A stretch of DNA of 64,000 nt from positions 20,542,001 through 20,606,000 of the forward strand of contig NC_072801.1 in assembly GCF_028583425.1 (NCBI RefSeq), given 5' to 3'. Below, one piece after another: positions 52,001-56,370 of the stretch. The stretch is from Eublepharis macularius (Eukaryota > Chordata > Lepidosauria > Squamata > Eublepharidae). The notes under the pieces were generated by a model. That model was not told the DNA's origin, ran no database searches, and saw only the letters and a list, made by a program, of their open reading frames with translations. Position 1 is the stretch's first letter. Each line of letters opens with the position of its first letter. Made by a program: the position numbers and the translations under genes.

Positions 52001-53348
52001 GATTGCCACCTTTTGCAGAAGTGCAATCAGGCGGGCAGATTTGTGCCTTACCGATCTGGCATTGCATAGTCTAAAGAGAAAGTGGGGAAAGAGGAGGGCC
52101 CTGCATCATTAACTCTAGGGATACTGCGGAAGTTGGGTAAGCAGCGAGTAACCTTGCCTGATATTGGTCATCTTTGATAAACCTCATCCCCCTCTCTGCC
52201 AGCTGCTATCTGTATTGGAATAATGCATTCACCATACATGCTGTTCTAGGCAGAGACAGCCTTCACAGTAGTAAGAACATATGCGAGGTCATTCACGTTC
52301 AATATGCTAGTGTCCACAAATAACCATATCATAGTCCTGAAGTGCCTTCATGATGTACTGAAGTTAAAATTGTCCAGCAGGTGTTCTATGCCTGCTGATC
52401 CTGGTTTCCAGGTCTAGCATCTGGTGTAGGTCTCCATCTGTAGAAGTGGGGGCCCACTGACTGTTTGCCCCAGGTCAAGAGCCCTTGTGCTCTTGCCCTT
52501 CGGGTTGTGCCTGGTCTCTTCAATCTCACCTAATGGAGAAGGGGAAATGCAGGGAGCCAGTAAGGAAAACTGGTTAGTTCTGTCCTGCCCTCTCAGTTCT
52601 TCTATGGTAGAGACATGTTCTCCCAGCCGAGACTGCCTTGTGAGCCGAGTAAGAGGGAATTCCCAAGAGGCGACTGACTACCTTTCCTTGCCTGGATGCT
52701 TCTCAACCTGAAATTATACCCTTCCAGGGTAGCTAAGCTTGGTGCTATTCATTACATTATACTGACTTTTGGCTTGCATTAAAGGTGGGTTATAAATATT
52801 GTAAACTAAACAAGAGGAATTGCAGAACTCAGAAAAAGAGTACCGGTAATTCTTATTGGCAAAACGACCAGCCCAGCATGACACCGGAAAGCCACTTGAA
52901 TGAACGGCTTGCTAGCTAGGAAGCCTCACTCACAGTTTTAAGGGCCTCTCCTACTCCCCTAATAGCCCATAATGGATATCTTTAAGCGCCCTCTAGCGGC
53001 CTGTGCTTCAGGCCTGGTAAAACAGAACAGAAGTGGTCTATTTGCTAGAGTAGACAGAACTGAGATAGATTAACCCAGCATTATATGTTCACATATCTGT
53101 AACTTGTCCTGTTGCTAATCTGACTTCTCTTTCCTTTTCTCTCCCCATCCCTGCCGCTTCCAGTGATCCTGTTCTGCATGGCAGCCCTAATATTCCCAAT
53201 AGGTTTTTACATCAATGAAGTTGGAGGCCAGCCTTACAAACTGCCGAACAACACCGTGGTTGGATCATCCTACGTACTCTTTGTTTTATCCATTTTCTTT
53301 ACAATAGTTGGACTTCTATTTGCTGGCAAAGTGTGCTTACCTGGCTGA
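14633..53348 (+). CDS. MOSMO: MOSMO, modulator of smoothened (complete coding sequence, three exons)
   Basis: MOSMO is a four-pass membrane protein that acts with MEGF8 and the ubiquitin ligase MGRN1 to clear Smoothened from the cell surface and cilium, damping Hedgehog signalling. Exons 14633-14738, 49052-49264 and 53164-53348 total 504 bases, 167 codons plus a stop, the same length as the human protein and nearly identical to it as I recall. Predicted membrane segments are residues about 6-26, 66-88, 107-124 and 141-162. The first loop holds two Cys (46 and 56), likely a disulfide pair. The ATG at 14633 has G at -3 and +4 and is the first ATG of the main frame. Splice phases are 1 and 1. 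Intron 1 is about 34 kb and intron 2 about 3.9 kb. Confidence 0.98.
14925..15070 (+). mobile_element. tRNA-derived SINE fragment in MOSMO intron 1
   Basis: The order is 'gggagacctgggttcgaatc' (B box), 'tgggtgaccttggg', 'cacagggttgttgtgagg'. A second partial match, 'gacctacctcgtggggctg', follows at 15112. Confidence 0.8.
15475..15605 (+). mobile_element. SINE 3' part in MOSMO intron 1
   Basis: 'gggtgaccttgggccaatca' is followed by 'cctcacagggttgttgtgag' and 'ccttgatggaagggtaggat'. The tRNA head is missing. Confidence 0.8.
15606..18175. other. MOSMO: Intron 1 stretch, nothing recognised
   Basis: No exon, RNA gene or repeat family was recognised. Open frames here are short and lack domains. 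Confidence 0.5.
18176..18365 (-). mobile_element. 5S-rRNA-derived SINE
   Basis: Read on the minus strand, 18300-18360 gives 'tcagaagctaagcagagt' and 'ttggatgggaaacc', the internal promoter region of vertebrate 5S rRNA (A box to C box). The body follows in reverse as 'cttatggcaacccttggtgg' on the plus strand. Further copies are at about 23010 and 27830. Confidence 0.82.
18366..20045. other. MOSMO: Intron 1 stretch, nothing recognised
   Basis: No exon or known repeat was seen. A short triplicated phrase ('atcttggacaaa') lies at 19100-19152. Confidence 0.5.
20052..20265 (+). mobile_element. tRNA-derived SINE ('GTGGCTCAGTGG' family)
   Basis: The A box region is 'ttgtggcacagtggtagagc', the B box is 'ggatcaattcc', and then 'gagatgtgaaagatgtcc' and 'gattgaccttgatagacca' follow. 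It is a near full-length diverged copy. Confidence 0.82.
20625..20715 (+). mobile_element. Fragment of the 'AAAGCTTATAC' foldback family
   Basis: 'catctgacgaagggagcttt' is followed by 'gactctcaaaagcttatacc' and 'gttggtctttagagtgctac'. The same body recurs at 28915, 37720, 41540, 56120, 56280, 60005 and 63095. Confidence 0.7.
20716..21496. other. MOSMO: Intron 1 stretch, nothing recognised
   Basis: No gene or repeat family was recognised. Confidence 0.5.
21497..21700. mobile_element. Foldback MITE, 204 bases, arms of about 93 bases
   Basis: The left arm starts 'agagccatgctacaagtgac', and the right arm ends with its reverse complement, with one mismatch in the first 20 bases. Inside, 'gatgggaaatgtaggcatcc' at 21559-21578 is exactly mirrored at about 21619-21638. 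The roughly 30-base loop is centred near 21597. No clean target duplication was found. Confidence 0.85.
22403..22458. repeat. 56-base direct repeat, copy 1
   Basis: The sequence from 'tggaagttagagttgcttgt' to 'taataataatag' is repeated at 22956-23011 without visible mismatch. The two copies flank the MITE at 22470-22914. Confidence 0.9.
22470..22914. mobile_element. Non-autonomous hAT-like element with 8-base target duplication
   Basis: The ends are inverted (CAGGGGTCATTTC and GAAATGAGCCCTG). The exact duplication GAAGTTAT lies at 22462-22469 and 22915-22922, the length typical of hAT transposons. The interior is rich in 'attagcata' and in 'ggcccaaaatgg' repeats and has no transposase. Confidence 0.9.
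22956..23011. repeat. 56-base direct repeat, copy 2
   Basis: See the partner at 22403-22458. It is preceded by a TAA/TAT microsatellite (22919-22955) and followed directly by a 5S-derived SINE. Confidence 0.9.
23012..23215 (-). mobile_element. 5S-rRNA-derived SINE
   Basis: On the plus strand 'ggtctcccatccaagtatta' is followed by 'accctgttttgcttccagcc' and 'tctgacgagatcaga', the reverse complement of the 5S rRNA promoter region. The unrelated body 'tttgccattaccttcctctg' precedes it. Confidence 0.85.
23415..24035 (-). mobile_element. CR1-type LINE 3' end, antisense
   Basis: Antisense to the gene, the sequence reads 'ggaatcatagggttgtaagg', the reversed CR1 tail. It continues 'acctccagggtcatctaat', 'gtcaggaagttcttcctaat' and 'ttcaacctttcctcatagg'. 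The last phrases are the reverse complement of the CR1 ORF2 C-terminus (YEERL, R.NFFLTV type). Confidence 0.88.
24036..25570. other. MOSMO: Intron 1 stretch, nothing recognised
   Basis: A minus-strand frame open over 24783-25304 has no domain I know and lies in an intron, so I do not call it. Confidence 0.5.
25572..25770 (-). mobile_element. tRNA-derived SINE, antisense
   Basis: The order on the plus strand is the reversed SINE: 'gtattgtctactcaggctgg', 'aggtctcagacagaggtctt', 'taactggagatgctaggga' and 'accttctgcatgccaagtag'. Confidence 0.85.
25771..26410. other. MOSMO: Intron 1 stretch, nothing recognised
   Basis: No gene or repeat family was recognised. Confidence 0.5.
26411..26530 (+). 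mobile_element. hAT-like MITE, left end
   Basis: Starts 'caggggtcctcaaccttttt', then 'gaacctgcaggcatctttg' and 'ggaggcagagccaaacaca', a lizard repeat I recognise by its opening. No right end was found. Confidence 0.55.
26531..27828. other. MOSMO: Intron 1 stretch, nothing recognised
   Basis: No exon or repeat family was recognised. Confidence 0.5.
27829..27995 (-). mobile_element. 5S-rRNA-derived SINE, diverged
   Basis: 'tgtacagtcaagtcacaacc', 'gtggtttgccattgccttcc' and 'ctccatccaaatactgatcc' follow the same order as the copies at 18176 and 23012. Confidence 0.72.
28255..28470 (+). mobile_element. tRNA-derived SINE ('GTGGTTAAG' family)
   Basis: 'tagcatagtggttaagtggt' is followed by 'ctggttcaaatcccac' (B box), 'aggtgacctggggtaagcca' and 'gggataataacactaacttg'. 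The tail is GTT-rich. It is the same family as 48779-49016. Confidence 0.75.
28860..29012 (+). mobile_element. 'GAAAGCTTATGC' family fragment
   Basis: 'catgcatctgacgaagagaa', then 'gattctcgaaagcttatgct' and 'tcttaaaggtgctactggac'. Confidence 0.7.
29013..29737. other. MOSMO: Intron 1 stretch, nothing recognised
   Basis: No gene or repeat family was recognised. Confidence 0.45.
29738..29885 (-). mobile_element. tRNA-derived SINE, antisense, 5' part
   Basis: 'agctctccagggtttcaggc', 'attggagaccctgagagttt' and 'ggaccttctgcatgcagagc' run in reverse SINE order. Confidence 0.8.
30225..30425 (+). mobile_element. tRNA-derived SINE preceded by a G run
   Basis: 'ggctgtggctcagtgacaga' (A box), 'gcatgcagaaggccccagat', 'ggcatctccagttaaaaaga', 'tgatggaccaagggtc'. 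A run of G precedes the head at 30222-30234. Confidence 0.85.
30426..31980. other. MOSMO: Intron 1 stretch with homopolymer runs
   Basis: T run at 30760-30775 and C run at 31509-31520. No gene was recognised. Confidence 0.5.
31995..32022. repeat. (CA)n microsatellite
   Basis: CA dinucleotides, about 14 units with one interruption. Confidence 0.95.
32023..33921. other. MOSMO: Intron 1 stretch, nothing recognised
   Basis: No exon or repeat family was recognised. A G run lies at 32195-32205. Confidence 0.5.
33930..34214. mobile_element. Non-autonomous hAT-like element (285 bases)
   Basis: The inverted ends are CAGGGCTTTTTTTC and GAAAAAAAGCCCTG. The target duplication is CTTATAAA at 33922-33929 against CTTATAAG at 34215-34222 (7 of 8). 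The interior shares 'ggtcacatgg' and 'ctgtctggagatc' with the element at 39005. Confidence 0.9.
34320..34385. mobile_element. Foldback MITE fragment, same family as 2131-2220
   Basis: The palindromic core 'taagcccatggaaatcaatg' is followed by 'ggcttagaatgcagcagg' and 'gcgcaggactacattgttaa'. Confidence 0.55.
34386..35900. other. MOSMO: Intron 1 stretch, nothing recognised
   Basis: T runs near 34445 and 34515, a G run near 34866, and an A run at 35602-35614. No gene was recognised. Confidence 0.5.
35905..36135 (+). mobile_element. tRNA-derived SINE, near full length
   Basis: 'agccagtgtagtgtgggggt' (head), 'aggatctaggagacccacgt', 'cttgctgggtaacgttgatc', 'gtaagctgctttgggtcgct' and the tail 'gtatataaatgaagtaaatg'. 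It is the most complete copy of this family here. Confidence 0.88.
36136..36539. other. MOSMO: Purine-rich intron stretch
   Basis: G/A-rich on the plus strand and otherwise featureless. Confidence 0.45.
36540..37590 (+). mobile_element. L2-type LINE fragment, 3' end
   Basis: Conceptual pieces NICMKPLGE near 36545, ITSRIAYCNALYILFPFEDH near 36945, KLQLVQNVAFRLLSG near 37010 and EWHWLPVCLQAQVNMLIF near 37090 match the L2 C-terminal region in order. It is inactive. Confidence 0.82.
37600..37950. mobile_element. Foldback-family repeats, diverged
   Basis: 'gtgcacgaaagctcatcctg' and 'gagggtgccgctggacttca' at 37740-37797 are followed by the reversed-type phrase 'cttaaagaccagcaaaatct' at 37853. Confidence 0.55.
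37951..38996. other. MOSMO: Intron 1 stretch, nothing recognised
   Basis: No exon or repeat family was recognised. Confidence 0.45.
39005..39238. mobile_element. Near-perfect hairpin hAT-like element (234 bases)
   Basis: The ends are CAGGGCTTTTTTTC and GAAAAAAAGCCCTG, and the exact 8-base duplication CTTATCAG lies at 38997-39004 and 39239-39246. The interior at about 39062-39194 is almost a perfect palindrome around 'ccctcgcggaggg', with 'gatctccagacagaggggag' mirrored. The exact duplication and arms suggest a recent insertion. Confidence 0.93.
39247..39592. other. MOSMO: Intron 1 stretch, nothing recognised
   Basis: No gene or repeat family was recognised. Confidence 0.45.
39601..39906. 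mobile_element. Non-autonomous hAT-like element (306 bases)
   Basis: The ends are CAGGGCCGGCTCC and GGGCCAGCCCTG. The exact 8-base duplication ACTAAGAC lies at 39593-39600 and 39907-39914. The interior is GC- and CpG-rich and has no transposase. Confidence 0.9.
39915..40870. other. MOSMO: Intron 1 stretch, nothing recognised
   Basis: A run of C lies at 40788-40797. No gene was recognised. Confidence 0.45.
40873..41090 (+). mobile_element. tRNA-derived SINE, well preserved
   Basis: 'gctgtggctcagtggtagag' (A box), 'gcatgcagaatctcaggttc', 'taggtgatatgaaagaccgc', 'tagacagtactgaccttgat', 'gattcagtataaggcagttt'. It is the clearest copy of this family in the window. Confidence 0.92.
41500..41705. 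mobile_element. Foldback element, 'GAAAGCTTATGC' family
   Basis: The left part runs 'agtccagtagcacctttaag', 'actaaccaactttactgtag'. The right part is its mirror, 'ctacagtaaagttgattaat', 'cttaaaggtgctactggact'. The middle carries 'gtccgtcagatgcatggagg'. Confidence 0.82.
41706..42077. other. MOSMO: Intron 1 stretch, nothing recognised
   Basis: No gene or repeat family was recognised. Confidence 0.45.
42078..42290 (+). mobile_element. tRNA-derived SINE, diverged
   Basis: 'ggcagtgtgacgtaacaatt', 'ggggagacctggcttcagg', 'acctcatagagttgtcataa', 'aagtgcaggatagacataag' follow the SINE order with many changes. Confidence 0.6.
42291..43325. other. MOSMO: Intron 1 stretch, nothing recognised
   Basis: No exon or repeat family was recognised. 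Confidence 0.45.
43328..43535 (-). mobile_element. tRNA-derived SINE, antisense, near full length
   Basis: 'acatgaagctgcgttgtact', 'ctgctcagactggcagcggc', 'ttaactggagatgccaggaa', 'gaaccagggaccttccacat' run in reverse order down to the head. Confidence 0.88.
43536..45494. other. MOSMO: Intron 1 stretch, nothing recognised
   Basis: A run of C lies at 45007-45019. The phrase 'gaagctgcggacggatttcc' occurs at about 45413 and, starting 'aaagctgcgg', at about 45291. No gene was recognised. Confidence 0.45.
45495..45590 (+). mobile_element. tRNA-derived SINE, 3' part
   Basis: 'accctggagagccactgcca', 'gtctgagtagacaagagtga' and 'ggttcagtttgaggcagctt'. Confidence 0.8.
45974..46039. repeat. (GT)n-(GC)n-(GT)n alternating tract, Z-DNA prone
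   Basis: About 66 bases of strictly alternating purine and pyrimidine: GT units, then a GC block of about 20 bases, then GT, then mixed GC/GT. Confidence 0.95.
46045..47830 (+). mobile_element. CR1-type LINE, 3' part, interrupted by other elements
   Basis: The RT end appears first (EGIAGIPIKFADDTK near 46125-46172). It is followed by a GTT microsatellite (about 46211-46250) and a short 'tttatagtccatctttcttg' tail element. The CR1 reading resumes to 46378, is broken by a second CR1 copy (46379-46848), resumes at 'ggtaggaaaaatcaaatgca', and runs to about 47830. A second 'cgtccgccattctcacagag' fragment interrupts at about 47015-47070. It is inactive. Confidence 0.85.
46379..46848 (+). mobile_element. 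5'-truncated CR1 nested inside another CR1
   Basis: Encodes the CR1 ORF2 C-terminus with few changes (VQRRATRMIRGLE, YEERLRALGMFSLEKRRLKG, DIRKNFFTV) and ends with the octamer tail ATTCTATG repeated. The flanks share ATTTAG at 46373-46378 and after the tail. The outer CR1 continues directly, so this copy is younger than its host. Confidence 0.85.
47831..48778. other. MOSMO: Intron 1 stretch, nothing recognised
   Basis: A minus-strand frame open at 48236-48835 overlaps the SINE head and has no domain, so I do not call it. Confidence 0.45.
48779..49016 (+). mobile_element. tRNA-derived SINE directly before MOSMO exon 2
   Basis: 'gagccagtggttaagagtgc', 'ctggagaaccgtgtttgatt' (B box), 'agctgggtgaccttgggtca', 'tttgtaaaccgctctgagta', then the tail 'tataaattgaatgttattat'. 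The tail ends about 35 bases before the splice acceptor. Confidence 0.9.
49052..49264 (+). CDS. MOSMO: MOSMO exon 2
   Basis: The acceptor 'gtatgtcgttgcag' has a weak pyrimidine tract. The donor is GGAA|GTAAGT. The exon encodes ALTVGLVRQCQTIHGRDRTC, then PPEWITTLFFIIMGIISLT and HWRREATKYARWIAFTG. It holds the loop cysteines and transmembrane segment 2. A SINE ends only about 35 bases upstream. Confidence 0.97.
49265..49734. other. MOSMO: Start of MOSMO intron 2
   Basis: No repeat was recognised. The frame open from exon 2 into the intron to 49443 is read-through and not coding. Confidence 0.5.
49735..49890 (-). mobile_element. tRNA-derived SINE, antisense, in MOSMO intron 2
   Basis: 'cttcacaacaaccgtgtgag', 'cccagcaaacttcatggtag', 'ttgaacttgaggttcctgga', 'gaatccactacaccacgccg' (reversed tRNA head). 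Confidence 0.85.
49960..50315 (+). mobile_element. LINE-like 3' end fragment
   Basis: 'ttgcacaatgcgtaattcgc', 'ggctttaaaaggggattagt', and 'aatgctggactagatggacc' near 50256 follow the order of a CR1-related 3' end that I know from reptile genomes. The middle is disrupted. Confidence 0.55.
50645..50815. mobile_element. Dispersed 'TTATAGTCC..CTTTCTCACTGAG' repeat
   Basis: 'tttgtttatagtccaccttt', 'ctcactgagaaccaaagcag', 'attacatagcgcaagtgaaa'. The same sequence recurs at 63880-63960 and in pieces at 46250 and 47020. Confidence 0.6.
50985..52150 (-). mobile_element. L2-type LINE, antisense, endonuclease and C-terminal pieces
   Basis: Reading on the minus strand, 52080-51530 gives endonuclease-like pieces, including GAGDTEIVLDDFNIHAKC (the L2 'VLGDFNIH' motif) near 51700-51640. 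The stretch 51235-50990 gives SEQGLLQIPPCSWAK and VAAPTLWNSLLEDL, the L2 C-terminus. The reverse transcriptase between them is missing. It lies in MOSMO intron 2 and is inactive. Confidence 0.72.
52151..53163. other. MOSMO: End of MOSMO intron 2
   Basis: No repeat family is assigned. The intron ends in a long pyrimidine tract (53120-53160), a strong acceptor for exon 3. Confidence 0.5.
53164..53348 (+). CDS. MOSMO: MOSMO exon 3 (last coding exon)
   Basis: The acceptor 'cctgccgcttccag' completes Met107 with TG. The exon encodes ILFCMAALIFPIGFYI, NEVGGQPYKLPNNTVVGSS and YVLFVLSIFFTIVGLLFAG, then KVCLPG and TGA. It holds segments 3 and 4. An N-glycosylation sequon (NNT) lies in the loop between them. 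Confidence 0.97.
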
Positions 53349-54044
53349 TGAGTGTCTACATGAGCTTCACTCGGTCATGAAGGAGAGGAGAGCGTCCAGC
53401 GCATTCTCAAGAGGGTGCCTACGTCGGGCTGTCGTGGTCTTACCGTAAACAAGGAGGTCTCTGATGTGGTCTCATTATGCACTTTGATTATTTTTTTAAT
53501 TGAAAAAAAGATACGTGGAGAGCCTTTCCCATAACCAAATACAGCCAACTTTGACTTGTCCTCCTGAGCGCCTGGAAGGAGTCAGGCGTGCACTGTGATA
53601 AGAAATAAGCAGAGTAAGATACTCGACAGCCGAGCGGAGAAAGATTCTCAACAACTGAGCAACATCTTTTGCCCCCACCATCACTGTACTGTGCCAGTTT
53701 TTAAATGTCTTGACAGTTTTGAAAGTCTCAAAAAAAGAAGAAAAAAATGTATTTATGAACTTTGGTCGACCAGAGGTTTGCCAAGGGTGTTGAAGTGGGG
53801 CTGGCCTCACTGCTTAGCAGATTAGCATCTTCCTTCTGTGACAGGCATTTGCCATCAAAACAAAAATAGAAATGTCAATTTCATGTTAGCTGCACCCCGA
53901 AGCCAAGAGATCAAAAGAGATTCTTGGAAATCTGTTAAAACAAAATTTATGCCCTCCCCTCTTCCCTTTGTCTGCCCTCATGAGCAGTAGGAAATACCAA
54001 GGAATGCTGGGGGTGGGTGGAAGAAGGGGGTTCCTTCTTTTATG

Positions 54045-54120
54045 TTTATATATATATATATATATGTTGCTCATGCAGTATACTGAATGTTTATACATAT
54101 ATATGTATATATATATATAC
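54045..54120. repeat. (TA)n tracts in the 3'UTR
   Basis: Two runs of TA dinucleotides (54047-54064 and about 54096-54119) lie around a unique 30-base stretch. Confidence 0.9.
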
Positions 54121-54215
54121 AAATGCACAAAAACACACATTTTCTGGAAGAGAACTCCAAGCGCTTTGCTAGTGCAACACTGTGGTGTGCAAAACTCAAT
54201 AGGATTTTAAAAAAG

Positions 54216-54221
<6 letters not shown>

Positions 54222-54257
<36 letters not shown>
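54222..54257. repeat. (CA)n microsatellite in the 3'UTR
   Basis: About 18 CA units. Confidence 0.95.
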
Positions 54258-54258
<1 letters not shown>

Positions 54259-54449
54259 GCCATTTCTTCTGAAGGCTGCCCAGCTGACAAGCCTTCAGTT
54301 TACCTCAATCTTTGTAGCAGCCCTTGATTTTAACAGGTCTGTTTCTTTTCACTTTTCTGTACTAAGGTACAAACTCTATGCCTTTCTAGGTGCAGTTTTA
54401 AGTTAAGCTAAGTTTTCTGTGTACGGTAATTTATTTGTGTGTTGCAGAG

Positions 54450-54455
54450 AATAAA
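54450..54455 (+). promoter_or_regulatory. MOSMO: Proximal poly(A) signal candidate for MOSMO
   Basis: AATAAA 1.1 kb after the stop. It would give a short-3'UTR transcript. Confidence 0.4.
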
Positions 54456-56099
54456 AGGCAACATCATGTCATAACACTCAAAGGCCAAACCCCACCAATG
54501 GGATAATGCACTCCTTTAAATTATGAGCAATTGTTGTATTCTAGGGGTGGGTCTCTTTTCCATCTCTCCCTGTCCCCTGTGCCAGATTTTTGGCTTTACT
54601 TGTTACATTCATGTGAGTTTCTACCCCCCAGAATATTTGCCACAGAAAATGATCTCTGACTGTGTAACTTGAGCTGCTGTAGTAAAAGCTACTGCAAAAG
54701 AGGGAGTGCAGTGAGAAAGTATTAAATGAAATTCACCATGGTTACCAAGGGGGCCGATCTGGTCACCCGATGCCCCATGTCTTGTCCTGGCGTACAGAAC
54801 TCATATAACTGGGCTCTTGCAATTCCTAGCAACAAATGTCCCTTTTGTATTCACTTGGAACCCAGTATTACTGAGTTAAAATGCGTCAGTTGCTGAGCGG
54901 AAGTAGCCAGTCCAGTAGCTGGAATTTTTAGAATTAAATGCAGGTGCTTGGGTACTTTTCAACAAAATGGGGGGGGGGGGTTACAGCACATTGCCATCAA
55001 CCTGAGGGTGCATCCACCTACGGCGAACATGTCATTTAGTTTGGGCTTCTTTGGTGTGTCATAGGAGTAGCGTTAGGTGGTCTGTCAGGCACCAGTGGCC
55101 AATGCCATGCTGGGCAGAAAGTGAAAGTCACTAAAGAATTTCTCTTTCAAGCATGGAGATAAATCCCCTGACAAAGGCCAAAGTCCATGCGTAGGTTGCT
55201 CCACCCCCACCCCCCGGCAGGTTTTGAGGTTTGGGATTCTCAGCAGCGGTCGAATGGGGTACAGTTTGTAAATGATGTGCAAATCATGCTAACTTTCCCA
55301 TCACAGTATTATTGCAAGGGTGTAACTTGGCATTGTGTCGGATTTACCTCTGTAGAATCTATGGCTGATTCTCTGGTGTCATTTTCTGCTTTTTCCCTGT
55401 TTGTCCAAGCCAGAGCTCATGAACACACATGTATTCTTGGAGCTTTCTGAAAATATACTCCTGCCCTGGACTTTCTGGTTTAGATTTGAATGATTTCCAT
55501 ATTTGTATATTGCTGAGGGAAGATTGGGTCTTAGCAGGACATTCCTCCCAGCATTCTGGGGGTTTCCAGAGCGTTTTTGAGGGTTAATTACCCCCCCCCC
55601 CCAATTAAGTTCTTGCAGAAGGACTGGTACTTAACACTGAAAGACATGATTAAGTTCTCACTTTGGGTACCCTAAGATTGCTTAAAAATGACTCCTCCTC
55701 CAAAAGGCTAGCTGTAAATAGTTCCACAGGATAATTTTGGAGCCGGTGCTGTCTCAGTTAAGCTCCCTTCCTGGGACTGCTAGCCAAGCTGGGTTCGGTT
55801 GTTGCCAGTGTACTCATTGGCTTTAAGCAGCAGCCGAATGGCAGAAAGAGGCCGGCCAAGCGTCCTCAGTTGCTTTATCCTGTCACAGGAAATGTGTTAC
55901 TTGCTTGAATTTTTGCAGGCAAGTCTGCTTTTAAAAGAACAAGACCAGGGCTAAAAAATGAAAGTTTGGCAATCCTGGTCCTCCTCTCCTCACCCCCCCC
56001 CCCCCGGCCACCAAACATTGTGTGTCTTGCCCGAATTGTGTCCCCTTGATACCTAGGTGTTATTTGCAAGTAGAATGCAGAGAGCACTTACGGTAGCAG

Positions 56100-56370
56100 A
56101 GCAAGATCTGGGCCCAGTAGCACCTTAAAGACCAACTAAATTTCCAGGGTAGGAGCTTTCAGGAGTCAAAGCTCCCTTTGTCAGTTGTAAGGAGTAGAAA
56201 AAGGAAGGAGACTTTATAATCCAGGCAAAGGGTGAGAGGTGCCTGGATTATAAAGACTCCTTCCTTTTTCCGCTTCTCCTATCTGACGCAGGGAGCTTTG
56301 ACTCTTGAAAGATCATACCTTGCAAATCTAGTTGGTCTTTAAGGGGCTATTGGATGCAGATCTGGCTCTT
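56100..56370. mobile_element. Foldback element in the MOSMO 3'UTR
   Basis: The left side has 'agcaagatctgggcccagta', 'gcaccttaaagaccaactaa' and 'tcaaagctccctttgtcag'. The right side mirrors it with 'ctgacgcagggagctttgac', 'ctagttggtctttaagggg' and 'gatgcagatctggctctt'. An inner mirrored pair surrounds 'tggattataaag'. Confidence 0.85.
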
